Part shown: positions 1 to 8,610 of the stretch, in pieces | Position numbering within the stretch: position 1 is the stretch's first letter | Layout of the letters: each line of letters begins with the position of its first letter | Assembly (NCBI RefSeq): GCF_009650095.1 | Contig: NZ_CP045915.1 | Location: 4,464,001-4,528,000 of the forward strand | Direction of reading: 5' to 3' | Source: Gracilibacillus salitolerans | GTDB lineage: Bacteria; Bacillota; Bacilli; Bacillales; Amphibacillaceae | Length of the DNA: 64,000 bases | Position numbers and translations under genes: made by a program | The notes under the pieces: generated by a model | The model's input: the letters and a program-made list of their open reading frames with translations, nothing else | Databases searched by the model: none | What the model was told of the DNA's origin: nothing

Positions 1-431
1 CGTTGCCGTTGCCCATTTGATAATTCGGAAATATTTCTTTCTAACAAATGATCAATCTTTAATATTCTGGCAACTCTTGTCACTTCTTTTTCTATGATTT
101 CATTTAACTCTTTGTATTTTGGACTTCTAAGAGGTGATGCAATATTTTCAAAAACTGTTAAATGCGGATATAACGCATAATCTTCAAAAACCATGGCAAT
201 GTTTCGATCTTCCGGTTCAACGTGATTAAAATATTCACCATTTAAGTAGACATTTCCGTAATCCGGCAAATATAGTCCTGCTATCACATTCAACAATGTT
301 GTTTTTCCAGCCCCAGCCGGGCCAAAAATCACAAAGAATTCTTTATCTCTTACTGTTAAATTTATATTGTCTAGAGCTATATCTTTTTTAAATTTTTTGG
401 AGATTGACTTCAATGTAATGTCTGCCATCAT
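1..431 (-). CDS. ABC transporter ATP-binding protein, carbohydrate type (partial, C-terminus beyond window edge)
   Basis: This is the ATPase that would power the two permeases encoded just upstream. About 143 residues are visible. The P-loop is GPAGAGKTT (residues 37-45), a D-loop region DYALYPH follows, and the signature is LSNGQRQR. Three usually conserved spots deviate from MsmX/UgpC-type ATPases: P-loop Ser is Ala, the Q-loop Gln (usually VFQ) is Glu in VFEDYALYPH, and LSGGQ reads LSNGQ. Such drift fits one half of an ATPase pair, and a second ATPase may lie beyond position 1; that is inference. Two adjacent ATG codons (431 and 428) follow a GGAGG site; the second has the better spacing. 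It is the last visible gene of the transporter cluster. Confidence 0.85.
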   Translation of the reverse strand, partial: MMADITLKSISKKFKKDIALDNINLTVRDKEFFVIFGPAGAGKTTLLNVIAGLYLPDYGNVYLNGEYFNHVEPEDRNIAMVFEDYALYPHLTVFENIASPLRSPKYKELNEIIEKEVTRVARILKIDHLLERNISELSNGQRQ

Positions 432-446
432 TTTTCCTCCTTTCTA

Positions 447-1262
447 TTAACCTTTCACTGATCCCATACTCAAACCACGCACAAGGTGCTTCTGGATAGA
501 TAGTGCCAAAATAATAATTGGCAACGACGAAATTAATACTGCACCTGCCATTTGACCATAATGCACAGTATCAGATGCGACATATTGCAACATTGCTACT
601 GTGGTGGTGGTAACATCCTGCCCCGCTAACAATAACGAGAATGTGAAATTGTTCCATACAAATATCAGCGACAACAATGCTGAGGCAACTAATCCTGGAC
701 GAATTAACGGCATCACTATTTTCATAAACACTTGCCACCATGAATAACCATCAAGTCTGGCTGCATTTTCTACTTCTACTGAAATATCCTCGAAGTATCC
801 TCTTAGAATCCAAATCAATAATGGTAAGGACAAAACTTGGAATACCCAAATTAATCCTACGTAAGTATCATATAGTCCTAATTCCTGGTAAAGAAGGAAT
901 AAAGGCAAAACAACTAATATCTCTGGTGCAAAACGAAAAGATAAGAATGTAAATGCAATTCCGTCTCTCCCTTTAAAATCAAACCGAGCAAGCGCATAAG
1001 CTGCTGGTACACCTACAACTATGGACAGAGCGATGGCCCCAAAACTAACAATAATATTATCTAAGAAATATCCTATATATTCTCCATCGGAAAATAGCGC
1101 TCGATAGTTTTCTAATGTCGGTGTGAATATAAAGGTGGTATTAAACATATCTCTATCATGTTTAAAAGAAAGTATTATCAGCCACACCAGGGGAAATATC
1201 GCATAGAAAGCATACAAAAGAAGTGCTACATTTTGCAGAATCGCTATAATTTTCTTTTTCAT
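447..1262 (-). CDS. Carbohydrate ABC transporter permease, MalG type
   Basis: Inner-membrane permease subunit of 271 residues, the usual size for MalG/AraQ-type proteins, with about six membrane segments. The cytoplasmic EAA loop that docks the ATPase is visible near residues 175-200 (ENAARLDGYSWWQVF, then MPLIRPG). The longer open frame starts further upstream, but the ATG at 1262 is preferred because it follows AGGGAG and begins with the typical MKKK, and it lies 7 bases after the stop of the preceding permease gene. It pairs with the MalF-type protein upstream. The substrate cannot be read from the sequence. Confidence 0.9.
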   Translation of the reverse strand: MKKKIIAILQNVALLLYAFYAIFPLVWLIILSFKHDRDMFNTTFIFTPTLENYRALFSDGEYIGYFLDNIIVSFGAIALSIVVGVPAAYALARFDFKGRDGIAFTFLSFRFAPEILVVLPLFLLYQELGLYDTYVGLIWVFQVLSLPLLIWILRGYFEDISVEVENAARLDGYSWWQVFMKIVMPLIRPGLVASALLSLIFVWNNFTFSLLLAGQDVTTTTVAMLQYVASDTVHYGQMAGAVLISSLPIIILALSIQKHLVRGLSMGSVKG

Positions 1263-1269
1263 ATTCTCC

Positions 1270-2199
1270 CTACTTTCCTGAAGCTTTATTTTGCGTATAT
1301 GTCCAATATTTAACAATGTAATGACTTAAGAAGTATACAAACACCCACAGAATTAGCATAAATGGTAAAGATACACCTAATTCTTTATACGTAAATGCTT
1401 CGGTATAAGCTGTTAAAGGTAATGTCATTAAAGTGTCACCTGGTCCCCCACGAGTTAATGCAAAAATGATATCAAACATTTGCAATGACAACATCAATCG
1501 GAACAATACCGCAATAATTAACATTGGCATAATCATTGGCAAGGTTAAATTTTTGAAAGTAAACCAAGCTGAACCGCCGTCAATCATAGCCGATTCAAAT
1601 GGTGCTTTGGGTAATGAACGTAAACCTGCTAATACCAGAATGGTTACAAATGGTGTAAAAACCCAAGCATCAATAAGTAATACAGTAAATAGTGCCGTTG
1701 AGGGATCTGCTCCCCAATTAAAGTTTGAAATCCCGAGTTGTCGTAACCAGTCACTGTATATACCTACTGAATTATTCGTCATTAACTGCCATATAATTGT
1801 CGCGATAACCGGAGCAATAACTAGTGGAAAAATTAAAACAATACGTAGAGATCTTGATATGAAATTCTCTCGATTTAACAGTAGTGCTATCCCGATTCCC
1901 AGTAATGTTTCGATTAATGTCGCTAAACCTGCATATGTTAAGGTAACACCCACACTATGCCAGAAATTTGCAGAGGTAAACATCGACAGCCAATTTTCCA
2001 ATCCAACAAATACGTAATCTGCATATTTGAAGGAATAATTGGTGAGTGAAAAATAAATTGCCATCCCAAATGGGATTAAGATTCCGATCGTAAGTAAAAA
2101 TGCAGGACCTAAAATGATAAAAGGCCTCATTTTAATTTTTAAAGGCACTTTATTTGTCAATTGTTCTTCTTCTAGTTTTTCATACACTTCTGTTGCCAT
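1270..2199 (-). CDS. Carbohydrate ABC transporter permease, MalF type
   Basis: Permease of 309 residues with about six membrane segments after a short charged cytoplasmic N-terminus. Its EAA loop is visible as FESAMIDGGSAWFTF followed by LPMIMPM. In MalF/AraP-type transporters this subunit pairs with the MalG-type permease to form the channel. The ATG at 2199 follows AGGGGTGA at good spacing. It lies between the binding-protein gene and the second permease gene in one apparent operon (binding protein, MalF, MalG, ATPase). The combination with a DeoR regulator and araLM remnants suggests uptake of a polyol, glycerol-phosphate or pentose-like substrate; this is inference. Confidence 0.9.
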   Translation of the reverse strand: MATEVYEKLEEEQLTNKVPLKIKMRPFIILGPAFLLTIGILIPFGMAIYFSLTNYSFKYADYVFVGLENWLSMFTSANFWHSVGVTLTYAGLATLIETLLGIGIALLLNRENFISRSLRIVLIFPLVIAPVIATIIWQLMTNNSVGIYSDWLRQLGISNFNWGADPSTALFTVLLIDAWVFTPFVTILVLAGLRSLPKAPFESAMIDGGSAWFTFKNLTLPMIMPMLIIAVLFRLMLSLQMFDIIFALTRGGPGDTLMTLPLTAYTEAFTYKELGVSLPFMLILWVFVYFLSHYIVKYWTYTQNKASGK

Positions 2200-2259
2200 T
2201 TGAAATCACCCCTTGGATAACAGGGTGGAGGAATACTCCACCCCAAACATCTTAAGTAT

Positions 2260-3675
2260 TTATTCTGCTCTTACTCTAGAAACCCTCTCCTGAATGTCTT
2301 CATTTAATTGGTTCATTGTTTCCTCTGCATCAGCACCATTTACAATATCTTGCAATGCTGCTGCCCATTCAGTAGTCGTATTAAAAAATTCTGGTTGTGG
2401 CGTAAACTTAATTGTTGATCCATCAATTAGCTCATTAAACGTTTCTACATAGCCTTCAATGTCACCGATTCTTTCTTGATATTCGTCACTTTCAAATACA
2501 GATTCTCTAACCGGATCGACTACATTCGCTTCTATCGCACCCCATTGCATGTGTTCCTTACCAGTAAAGTATTGCATAAATAACCAGGCAGCATCTTTTT
2601 TCTCAGATGATTTATTCATAGCGATTGACCATACCCACATATTTGTTCCAAGATCACCATCCTTTGTACTAGGTGGTGTGGTAACTCCTATGTTTCCAGC
2701 TTCCGGCGCTTCTCCTGGTACATTATGAAATATTGCCCAGTTACTAGCGTCATAAGCAAACGCTGCTTTACCTTGTGCCAAATCGTTTGATACTTGATAC
2801 CACGTATAACTTGACCAATCTGATGGACCTGCTTCATTGACTAACTCGGCAAATTTTTCAGTGATTTCAATCGCTTCCGCGCTATTTAGATGAGATACTA
2901 ACGAACCATCTTCTACCGTAAAATCTACTGCTCCATGGTTATCAAATGAAGTCATGTATCCTGGGTGAATAGTTGCCCAAGACCTAGTACCACGAGTACC
3001 TACACCATAACTACCTTCACCATTCCAGCCATCTAGTTGAGCACCAGCTTCTATTAATTCTTCCATCGTTTCCGGTGGTTCTTCTAACCCAATAGATTCA
3101 AGCGCACGTTTGTTATAATGTAATAGGTTGAATTCATACGCTAACGGTACTGTGTACAAGTTCCCTTCACCTACCGCATGTCCGGGAACACCATCCCAAC
3201 GACCCGCACCTAAAATACCTTCATAAAAATCATCTACATCATAATCTGGGGAAGTTCTAGTCTCGTCTTCAATAAATGTGTCTAATTCCTGCATATAATC
3301 AGCAGTTGCATATTCCCAAACTTGATATGCACCAGTCATGAAAACATCCGGATTACCATTCTGCGCATTTAACGAAGTGGTTAATTTATCAAAATAGTTT
3401 TCTTCTGGTGTTAAAGAGTGATTTACCGTAATTCCTGTTTTCTCCTCGAATTCTGGAATTCTTTCGACAATTGCTTCCGCATATGGATGTTGATTAAGCA
3501 TTACCTCAATTTCTTCTCCATCGAAGCGCTTCCAATCGAACCCGTCAAGTTCTTCTAAATCAACCGTATCTGTTGAGGAGCTATCCCCCTTATTTTCTGT
3601 AGCGCTTTCATTAGAACAGGCAATTGTAAACATGAATGCAAGAACACTTATGAAACCAAATATTATTCTTTTCAA
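2260..3675 (-). CDS. Sugar ABC transporter substrate-binding lipoprotein
   Basis: Extracellular solute-binding protein (family 1) of 471 residues, anchored to the outer face of the membrane. The signal peptide ends in a lipobox, TIAC, with the lipidated Cys at residue 20, followed by an acidic Ser/Thr-rich linker to about residue 45. The mature part has the two-lobed binding-protein pattern, for example a conserved PLAYEF segment and many aromatic residues. The start is TTG at 3675, preceded by GGGAGG with eight-base spacing. It is the first gene of the transporter operon and has its own sigma-A-like promoter at 3766-3793, as expected for a subunit made in excess. Confidence 0.9.
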   Translation of the reverse strand: MKRIIFGFISVLAFMFTIACSNESATENKGDSSSTDTVDLEELDGFDWKRFDGEEIEVMLNQHPYAEAIVERIPEFEEKTGITVNHSLTPEENYFDKLTTSLNAQNGNPDVFMTGAYQVWEYATADYMQELDTFIEDETRTSPDYDVDDFYEGILGAGRWDGVPGHAVGEGNLYTVPLAYEFNLLHYNKRALESIGLEEPPETMEELIEAGAQLDGWNGEGSYGVGTRGTRSWATIHPGYMTSFDNHGAVDFTVEDGSLVSHLNSAEAIEITEKFAELVNEAGPSDWSSYTWYQVSNDLAQGKAAFAYDASNWAIFHNVPGEAPEAGNIGVTTPPSTKDGDLGTNMWVWSIAMNKSSEKKDAAWLFMQYFTGKEHMQWGAIEANVVDPVRESVFESDEYQERIGDIEGYVETFNELIDGSTIKFTPQPEFFNTTTEWAAALQDIVNGADAEETMNQLNEDIQERVSRVRAE

Positions 3676-3765
3676 TTCGTTTTCCTCCCTAAATTTTTTA
3701 GCGGAATGTTTTATGTTTATCTCTATTTATTTTCACCTCCTAATGTTTTTCCTTTCTTGCGTTTT

Positions 3766-3793
3766 ATTTTACATTATTATTTTTTGTTGTCAA
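3766..3793 (-). promoter_or_regulatory. Sigma-A-type promoter of the ABC transporter operon
   Basis: On the minus strand TTGACA (3788-3793) and TAAAAT (3766-3771) are separated by 16 bases, about 90 bases upstream of the binding-protein start. The -35 box is perfect and the -10 box has one mismatch. A perfect inverted repeat lies just upstream. Confidence 0.6.
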
Positions 3794-3806
3794 TATGTTT
3801 CGTTTA

Positions 3807-3834
3807 TTTTCACTTTATGTTTTTAAAGTGAAAA
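3807..3834. promoter_or_regulatory. Perfect 10-bp inverted repeat, candidate operator
   Basis: TTTTCACTTT and AAAGTGAAAA flank an 8-base spacer. The repeat lies between the stop of the deoR-type gene and the -35 box of the transporter promoter. No T-run follows the second arm on the minus strand, so a terminator is less likely than a binding site for the DeoR-family protein encoded next door. That assignment is inference. Confidence 0.4.
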
Positions 3835-3838
3835 TAAT

Positions 3839-4624
3839 TTATGTTTTTCTTTGTTTCACCGTAACCAGGTGTATGGTTGAATACTGATTTTTTAGTTTCT
3901 CTAAAAAACCTTGAGGGGCTTGATCACTTGTAATCAATACATCGATATCATTTGTTTCGAGTGACGTAACTACTGATTTTCGATTTATCTTTGTATGATC
4001 TACTACCGCGACACATTTTTCAGCTCTCTCAGCCATATATTTTTTCAATTGAGCTTCGTGAACACTGAAATCATTTAGTCCACTTTCCACCGTAAAACCA
4101 TGTGGTGATGTAAAAAAAATATCAGAATTAATTTCTGATAAAATTGTTTTTCCAAGTGAGCCTTCTATTTCTGTACTTCCCGGCCTGACTAACCCTCCAA
4201 TCATAATGACATTCAAGCTTGTATTCTCGGCAAGAATCTGGGCAGTTACAAGACCATTTGTAATAACAGTTAAATTCTTTTTATATACAACTAATTGCTT
4301 TGCTAACTCTAAGCAAGTAGAACTTGCATCAATGGTTATGCAATACTTCCCCTCAATCTGCTCCATCGCTTTATTACTAAGCAATTTTTTCTCTGATTGA
4401 TTTTGCTCCACCCTGGATCTAAATGCTAAATTCGGGGCATATTGTTCTGGTAACATTGCTCCACCATGGGTTTTTACTAAAAATCCTTCCTCTTCTAAGA
4501 TTTTCAAATCATTTCGTAATGTTCCTTCTGATACACCAAACTCCCTGGATGTATCTTTTACTAATAATTGTTTCTTTTCGTTTAAAATTTGGATGATTTT
4601 TTTTCTTCTGCTAGGTGCTAACAT
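3839..4624 (-). CDS. DeoR/GlpR-family transcriptional regulator
   Basis: DNA-binding repressor of 261 residues. The N-terminal winged helix is clear: SRRKKIIQIL, then a recognition region EFGVSEGTLRNDLKILEEEG and the wing VKTHGGA. The C-terminal DeoRC sensor domain (about residues 75-255) contains ITIDASST and VITNG segments typical of sugar-phosphate-binding regulators. The ATG at 4624 was chosen over an upstream in-frame ATG because AAAGGAG precedes it at seven bases. It probably represses the adjacent transporter and the divergent, now decayed araLM genes in response to a phosphorylated sugar or polyol; the ligand is unknown. Confidence 0.9.
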   Translation of the reverse strand: MLAPSRRKKIIQILNEKKQLLVKDTSREFGVSEGTLRNDLKILEEEGFLVKTHGGAMLPEQYAPNLAFRSRVEQNQSEKKLLSNKAMEQIEGKYCITIDASSTCLELAKQLVVYKKNLTVITNGLVTAQILAENTSLNVIMIGGLVRPGSTEIEGSLGKTILSEINSDIFFTSPHGFTVESGLNDFSVHEAQLKKYMAERAEKCVAVVDHTKINRKSVVTSLETNDIDVLITSDQAPQGFLEKLKNQYSTIHLVTVKQRKT

Positions 4625-4724
4625 GTTTTCGCTCCTTTTTGCATTAAAGTAAATCAACTGGTTTTAATCGATTATTTTTGATTTATGCTTTTGTTTGTTA
4701 TTGATTTCCGTTGTTTATGTTGCT

Positions 4725-4754
4725 ATTATAATCATAATCACTAATAATTGTAAA
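4725..4754 (-). promoter_or_regulatory. Sigma-A-type promoter of the deoR-family gene
   Basis: TTTACA (4749-4754) and a perfect TATAAT (4725-4730) on the minus strand are separated by 18 bases. The promoter lies about 100 bases upstream of the regulator's start, in the region shared with the divergent araL remnant. Confidence 0.55.
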
Positions 4755-4769
4755 GGAGGGGCAGCAATT

Positions 4770-5440
4770 TATTAGAGGGATTAGAAATCCTAATTATAGA
4801 TATATATTAAACTAGTTGATAAAGCTCTGCTCCGGGCTATTTATTAGAAGTTTACATAACAAGAAAATTGTATTTTTGAACAACCGAGGGATTGCAATAA
4901 AAAGAAATACAGGAAAAACAAATCGTATTATCCTCCTATGTTACTTAGGAATTCATAAAAAACCATTATCCATATACGGGAATTTACGTTTGAGGTAATG
5001 AAAGTTTGAAAGATATCAACCAGTCACTTGTAACAGCTCCTGCAAAAGAAGACTTATTTCTTTACACTGCTTGATACTTTAGCTTATGAAGATTTGGATA
5101 TGGTATAAATCTGCTACAAACAGAGATAGAATTATCGTTACAAATACAGATAAACTTTCCTTAAATCTGAAAGATGTCGTTGGTATGAAGCTACTACTGG
5201 CCAAAGACTGAAAACATTATTGGGAAATATTTATGTTTCATGAGAGAACATGCTTTAAACGCTATATAGATTATCAGGGATAAACTTGTGGAGTCAGATA
5301 TTCACATGGGGAATTTGCACAACCTATTAGGTAATGTGGGTGGAAGTTGATCATTTATCTACAAAAATGAAGCCTGACTATATTATTTCTTCAATTATTA
5401 ATTTAACAAGAGGGAAATTGAAAATGAGAGATAGTTAAAT
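4770..5440 (+). pseudogene. araL: Decayed araL-like HAD-family sugar phosphatase
   Basis: No long frame survives, but pieces in shifting frames line up in order with AraL, an HAD-IIA phosphatase. KKIVFLNNRGIAIKRN at about 4863 matches the KKIVFLSNRG block. TLAYEDLDMV at about 5077, RIIVTNTDK at about 5126 and ESDIHMGNLHNL at about 5290 (GDS..ESDI..G block) follow. PDYIISSIINLT near 5374 matches the C-terminal PDYVLDSI block. Stops and frameshifts interrupt all of it. A GGAGG site at 4755-4759 may be the old ribosome binding site. Intact AraL removes phosphate from sugar phosphates. The order araL then araM is the same as in the B. subtilis arabinose operon. Confidence 0.7.
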
Positions 5441-5454
5441 GTCCAAGAATATAA

Positions 5455-6037
5455 TCAACTAAGGGACAATTGTGATTGTGGAAATCAACATTATCCTATT
5501 GAAATCGAAAAGAATATGATTAATAACCAAGCATTTTATGAATTGATTGATTATTAAAACATTACAATATCAACATATGGCTATAAAGACACGTATGAAG
5601 TAGCGAGGGGCAGAAGTAAACAAATGATCAGATGCTGGTTAGACTATAATTAGCATTCTTATGACATTCCAAGCTCAAGCCATATTTTACTCGGTCGTTC
5701 ACAACCAGCTCCAGGAGCTGAACACCATCTTAAAAAACAGTTATTACATAAAGCAAAAGTTACCGTGGTATGTCAACCTATTGCTGATTATTAAAAAATC
5801 TGCGCAAAACCTTATTTGATATTAAGGAACGGCAAAAAACAGAATACAATCAAATCAGAGATTAATTTGACAAATTCATTGAAATTATTGGTCACATAAC
5901 AGAAACTAACGACTAAACTCATTACTAAAAACGGTTAAAGACCCTGGTTTATGTGAACCTTAGGTCTTCCAACCGATTTAGTACAAGCATGTAGGAAGCT
6001 CATTAATTACAAAAGCATTCTTGCGTTTTTGTCCTAA
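5455..6037 (+). pseudogene. araM: Decayed, internally deleted araM-like sn-glycerol-1-phosphate dehydrogenase
   Basis: Fragments in order resemble AraM/EgsA. An N-terminal CDCGNQHYPIEIEKNMI (about 5470-5520) matches the C.CG..H...IEKI block. YKDTYEVARGR (about 5573) matches the D.NTYEVAG nucleotide-binding block. GRSQPAPGAEHHL (about 5691) matches the SRPASG.EHH metal-binding block, followed by HKAKV for HGAKVG. A C-terminal LINYKSILAFLS ends at the stop at 6035-6037. Roughly 190 residues between the second and third blocks are missing, and several in-frame stops remain. The intact enzyme makes sn-glycerol-1-phosphate from dihydroxyacetone phosphate. The gene is clearly non-functional here. 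Confidence 0.72.
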
Positions 6038-6063
6038 AAATCAAATTGCAGAGGATAAGTAAT

Positions 6064-6573
6064 TTACTTTTCCTTTTCTTCTACATCGAAATCATCATCT
6101 ACCTCTTCTTCGAGGTCGTCATCATCGAAGTCAAAGTCGTCATCGACGATATCATCTGATTCCAGTTCCTCATCGTCGAATCCGGTTAGATCCTCGTCAC
6201 TAATAATTGTTTCATCGAGATCTTCCGTTTCTTCCACTGGTGCCACTGGAGCTTTTTTCTTCTTCGCTTTTTTCTTTTTCTTCTTTTTCGGTACAGGCGT
6301 GATATCTTCATCAATCTCTTCTACCGGATACCATCTTTTTAGTCCCCACATATTTGAACCTTTGGTCATAAAACGACCATCAATATTTAAATCAGTATAA
6401 AATTGCGAGATTCCTGTATCTTTTTCCGATTCTGATAATTTTTTTAATTTAGCGACACGTTCAAAAAGATCACGGAAATCCATTGCTTTGTTTTCATCTT
6501 CTAAAATTATGGTTGCAATATCAATCATTGCCATTTCATCTATACTTTCTTTTGTTAAGTCCTTTAAACTCAC
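6064..6573 (-). CDS. rpoE: DNA-directed RNA polymerase delta subunit
   Basis: RNA polymerase delta, a Gram-positive auxiliary subunit of 169 residues that promotes enzyme recycling and rapid response of transcription to initiating NTP levels. The folded N-terminal HARE-HTH domain spans about residues 1-90 (IDIATIILEDENKAMDFRDL, then GLKRWYP). Next comes a lysine-rich stretch near 96-108 and a disordered acidic tail rich in Asp and Glu from about 115 to the end, the hallmark of delta. The start is GTG at 6573 after AAGGAG. It is monocistronic here. In B. subtilis rpoE also sits close to argS. Confidence 0.95.
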   Translation of the reverse strand: MSLKDLTKESIDEMAMIDIATIILEDENKAMDFRDLFERVAKLKKLSESEKDTGISQFYTDLNIDGRFMTKGSNMWGLKRWYPVEEIDEDITPVPKKKKKKKAKKKKAPVAPVEETEDLDETIISDEDLTGFDDEELESDDIVDDDFDFDDDDLEEEVDDDFDVEEKEK

Positions 6574-6687
6574 GCTTTAGCACTCCTTTTTTTCTAATCT
6601 ATATGTAAGCTAAATCATCGATTAGTTAACGTTCTACCATCATATTATATGGCTTTGTTAATTGAATTGCAACAATCTTTAAGGAAG

Positions 6688-7275
6688 CTATTTTTTAATG
6701 AAAGTTACCAGCTTTTCAACTTTTTCTTCTGTTAAATCACCGGAGTTATCAAAGATATTAATATTTTCTTTTGGGATATCCCAATTGATGGTTGGAACGA
6801 AATCTACCCTTGTTTCATAAGATTCCCAATTATCCAGCTTCCATGAATCCCGTTCTGTACCACGTTCTTCAATTCGTTTGCGTTGTTGCTCGATATCCTG
6901 AAGCGTAACGACTACTACCTTCACGTCGACCTCTGCTTTGGATTTACCACTGTCTGCTATTACTTCTTCAATCCATTCTTTATTTTTTAATTCTGCAGTA
7001 AATGGTGAAATCATAAACACATTTTGTCCAACACGTAAGTTTTCAATACATATATCTTTTGTTGAATCATACTCTAAATCTCGAAGGTTTTCTTTATAAA
7101 ATTTGGAATCACGATCATTTGGATCTAAATCGTTCATTTCAAGAAAACGTTCTACAAAACGCCCCCCTACTGTATCACGATCAAGAAAGGCACATGGAAT
7201 ATGTTCTGAAATTTTCTCTGCTACCGTTGTTTTACCTGTTCCTGCTACACCTACAAAAAACACTAATTTTTGCAC
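6688..7275 (-). CDS. P-loop ATP-binding protein, small-molecule-kinase-like
   Basis: Cytoplasmic P-loop protein of about 195 residues. The Walker A motif GVAGTGKTT lies within the first 20 residues, followed by a DRDTVGG segment and a second conserved region VVVVTLQDIEQQRKRIEERG resembling the lid of adenylate/shikimate-kinase-like (AAA_33) proteins. The substrate is not evident. The open frame could begin at a GTG at 7284, but that codon overlaps the AGAGG ribosome binding site. The GTG at 7275 gives MQKLVFFVG and proper spacing, so it is preferred. Confidence 0.7.
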   Translation of the reverse strand: MQKLVFFVGVAGTGKTTVAEKISEHIPCAFLDRDTVGGRFVERFLEMNDLDPNDRDSKFYKENLRDLEYDSTKDICIENLRVGQNVFMISPFTAELKNKEWIEEVIADSGKSKAEVDVKVVVVTLQDIEQQRKRIEERGTERDSWKLDNWESYETRVDFVPTINWDIPKENINIFDNSGDLTEEKVEKLVTFIKK

Positions 7276-7410
7276 GATTAACACCTCTTTTAATTATCTG
7301 TTCCTTCTATATGTTAACTTATTATTGAAAAAAACGCATCCATTATGTTGCTTATGATGTTAACCTTTTTTGGGTATAGTAACAACAAAGAAATGAGGGA
7401 AACAAAATAT

Positions 7411-8550
7411 ATGCTATGGATAATCATCTTATTTATTCTTTTATTGATTATTGATTTCCAACTTGGCCGTTTTCTTGTTTCAAAACGTAACAAAAGTCAA
7501 AATTGGCGGACAACTGCTGAAGAAGTAGAATTGTTTGCTGATGGGAATTCTCTGTTTGAGGCAATGCTTTCCGATATAGAGAAAGCAACAGAGTCGATCG
7601 ATATCCAATTTTTTATTATTCGTAATGATCGAATTAGTAATCAGTTTTATACCCTGCTCGCCCATAAGCATGAAGAAGGAGTAAGAGTAAGATTATTAGC
7701 CGATTGGATGGGCAGTTTTAAATTTCGTGAAAAATGGCTTGATCAAAAGGTTTTCATGCGCAAAATGAACCCGCCTCGTATACCATTTTTCTACCATTTA
7801 CAGCAACGGAATCATCGGAAAGTGCTTGTGATTGACCAGAAAATTAGTTACTTTGGCGGCTTTAATTTGGGTAATGAATATGTTGGCAAGGATGTTCTAC
7901 TGGGAAAATGGCGTGATTACCACTTTCGAATGGTTGGAGAGATTGGCGAGGTCTTGCAGCAAAGCTTTGCTATTGATTGGGGAGAAACGAATAAAGGACA
8001 GATTTCTCAAACCGGAGATGTAAAAGTATTAGCAACAGAAGGCGACGTATTAGAAAAAGAATTACTTCATTATATGGAGAACACAAAAGAATCAATCGAG
8101 ATCGGCTCCCCTTATTTTATACCAACCCGAAAACTCGAACAGGCACTTATAGATGCGCTGGCAAGAGGTGTCGACGTGACAATTATGGTTCCAGATAAAT
8201 CCGATCATATTATAGCTAAAGCAGCAGCATTACCTTATTTGAGAAAAATGAAAGAGCATGGAGCAACTATTTATTTATATGTGGATGGTTTTTTCCACGC
8301 AAAGGTATTATTTTTTGATCGGAAAACCTGTGATGCAGGTACAGCCAATTTCGACCGCAGGAGTCTTCAGTTGAATCAGGAGTTAAACCTGATCGTCAGC
8401 CATGAGCATCCTATCTACCATGAAATACGCAAAGCCTTTGAGGCCGATATCAAAACCAGCAAAAAAATAACAGATACCTGGCTTAACCACCAACCCCTAT
8501 ACATTAGAACCCTGTCATGGATCAGCTTCCCCTTCCGCATCTTTTTATGA
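7411..8550 (+). CDS. Phospholipase D-family protein, short cardiolipin-synthase-like
   Basis: Membrane-anchored phospholipase D superfamily protein of about 379 residues with one N-terminal membrane helix (LWIIILFILLLIIDF) and two HKD catalytic motifs: HRKVLVIDQK followed by GGFNLG, and HAKVLFFDRK followed by GTANFD. These two motifs form one active site that can join phosphatidylglycerols into cardiolipin. It is about 100 residues shorter than the canonical enzyme encoded at 56523-57965, which has two N-terminal helices, so a distinct lipid or head-group role is possible. The ATG at 7411 follows GAGGG at slightly long spacing; an upstream ATG at 7345 lacks a ribosome site. Confidence 0.85.
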   Translation: MLWIIILFILLLIIDFQLGRFLVSKRNKSQNWRTTAEEVELFADGNSLFEAMLSDIEKATESIDIQFFIIRNDRISNQFYTLLAHKHEEGVRVRLLADWMGSFKFREKWLDQKVFMRKMNPPRIPFFYHLQQRNHRKVLVIDQKISYFGGFNLGNEYVGKDVLLGKWRDYHFRMVGEIGEVLQQSFAIDWGETNKGQISQTGDVKVLATEGDVLEKELLHYMENTKESIEIGSPYFIPTRKLEQALIDALARGVDVTIMVPDKSDHIIAKAAALPYLRKMKEHGATIYLYVDGFFHAKVLFFDRKTCDAGTANFDRRSLQLNQELNLIVSHEHPIYHEIRKAFEADIKTSKKITDTWLNHQPLYIRTLSWISFPFRIFL

Positions 8551-8610
8551 TGGGTTTGGGGCACTTTCGCTTCGCATTACTTCACCCACCTATAGGCTAA
8601 CTCAGCGTTT

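Noticed and set aside
1433..2017. A 194-codon open frame opposite the MalF-type permease gene
   Set aside because: It is antisense to a well-supported gene, has no family pattern and its composition is the mirror of membrane-helix codons.
4816..4998. A 60-codon open frame that could be called a small gene
   Set aside because: Its KKIVFLNNRG stretch matches an internal block of AraL, and more AraL pieces follow in other frames, so it is a fragment of a pseudogene.
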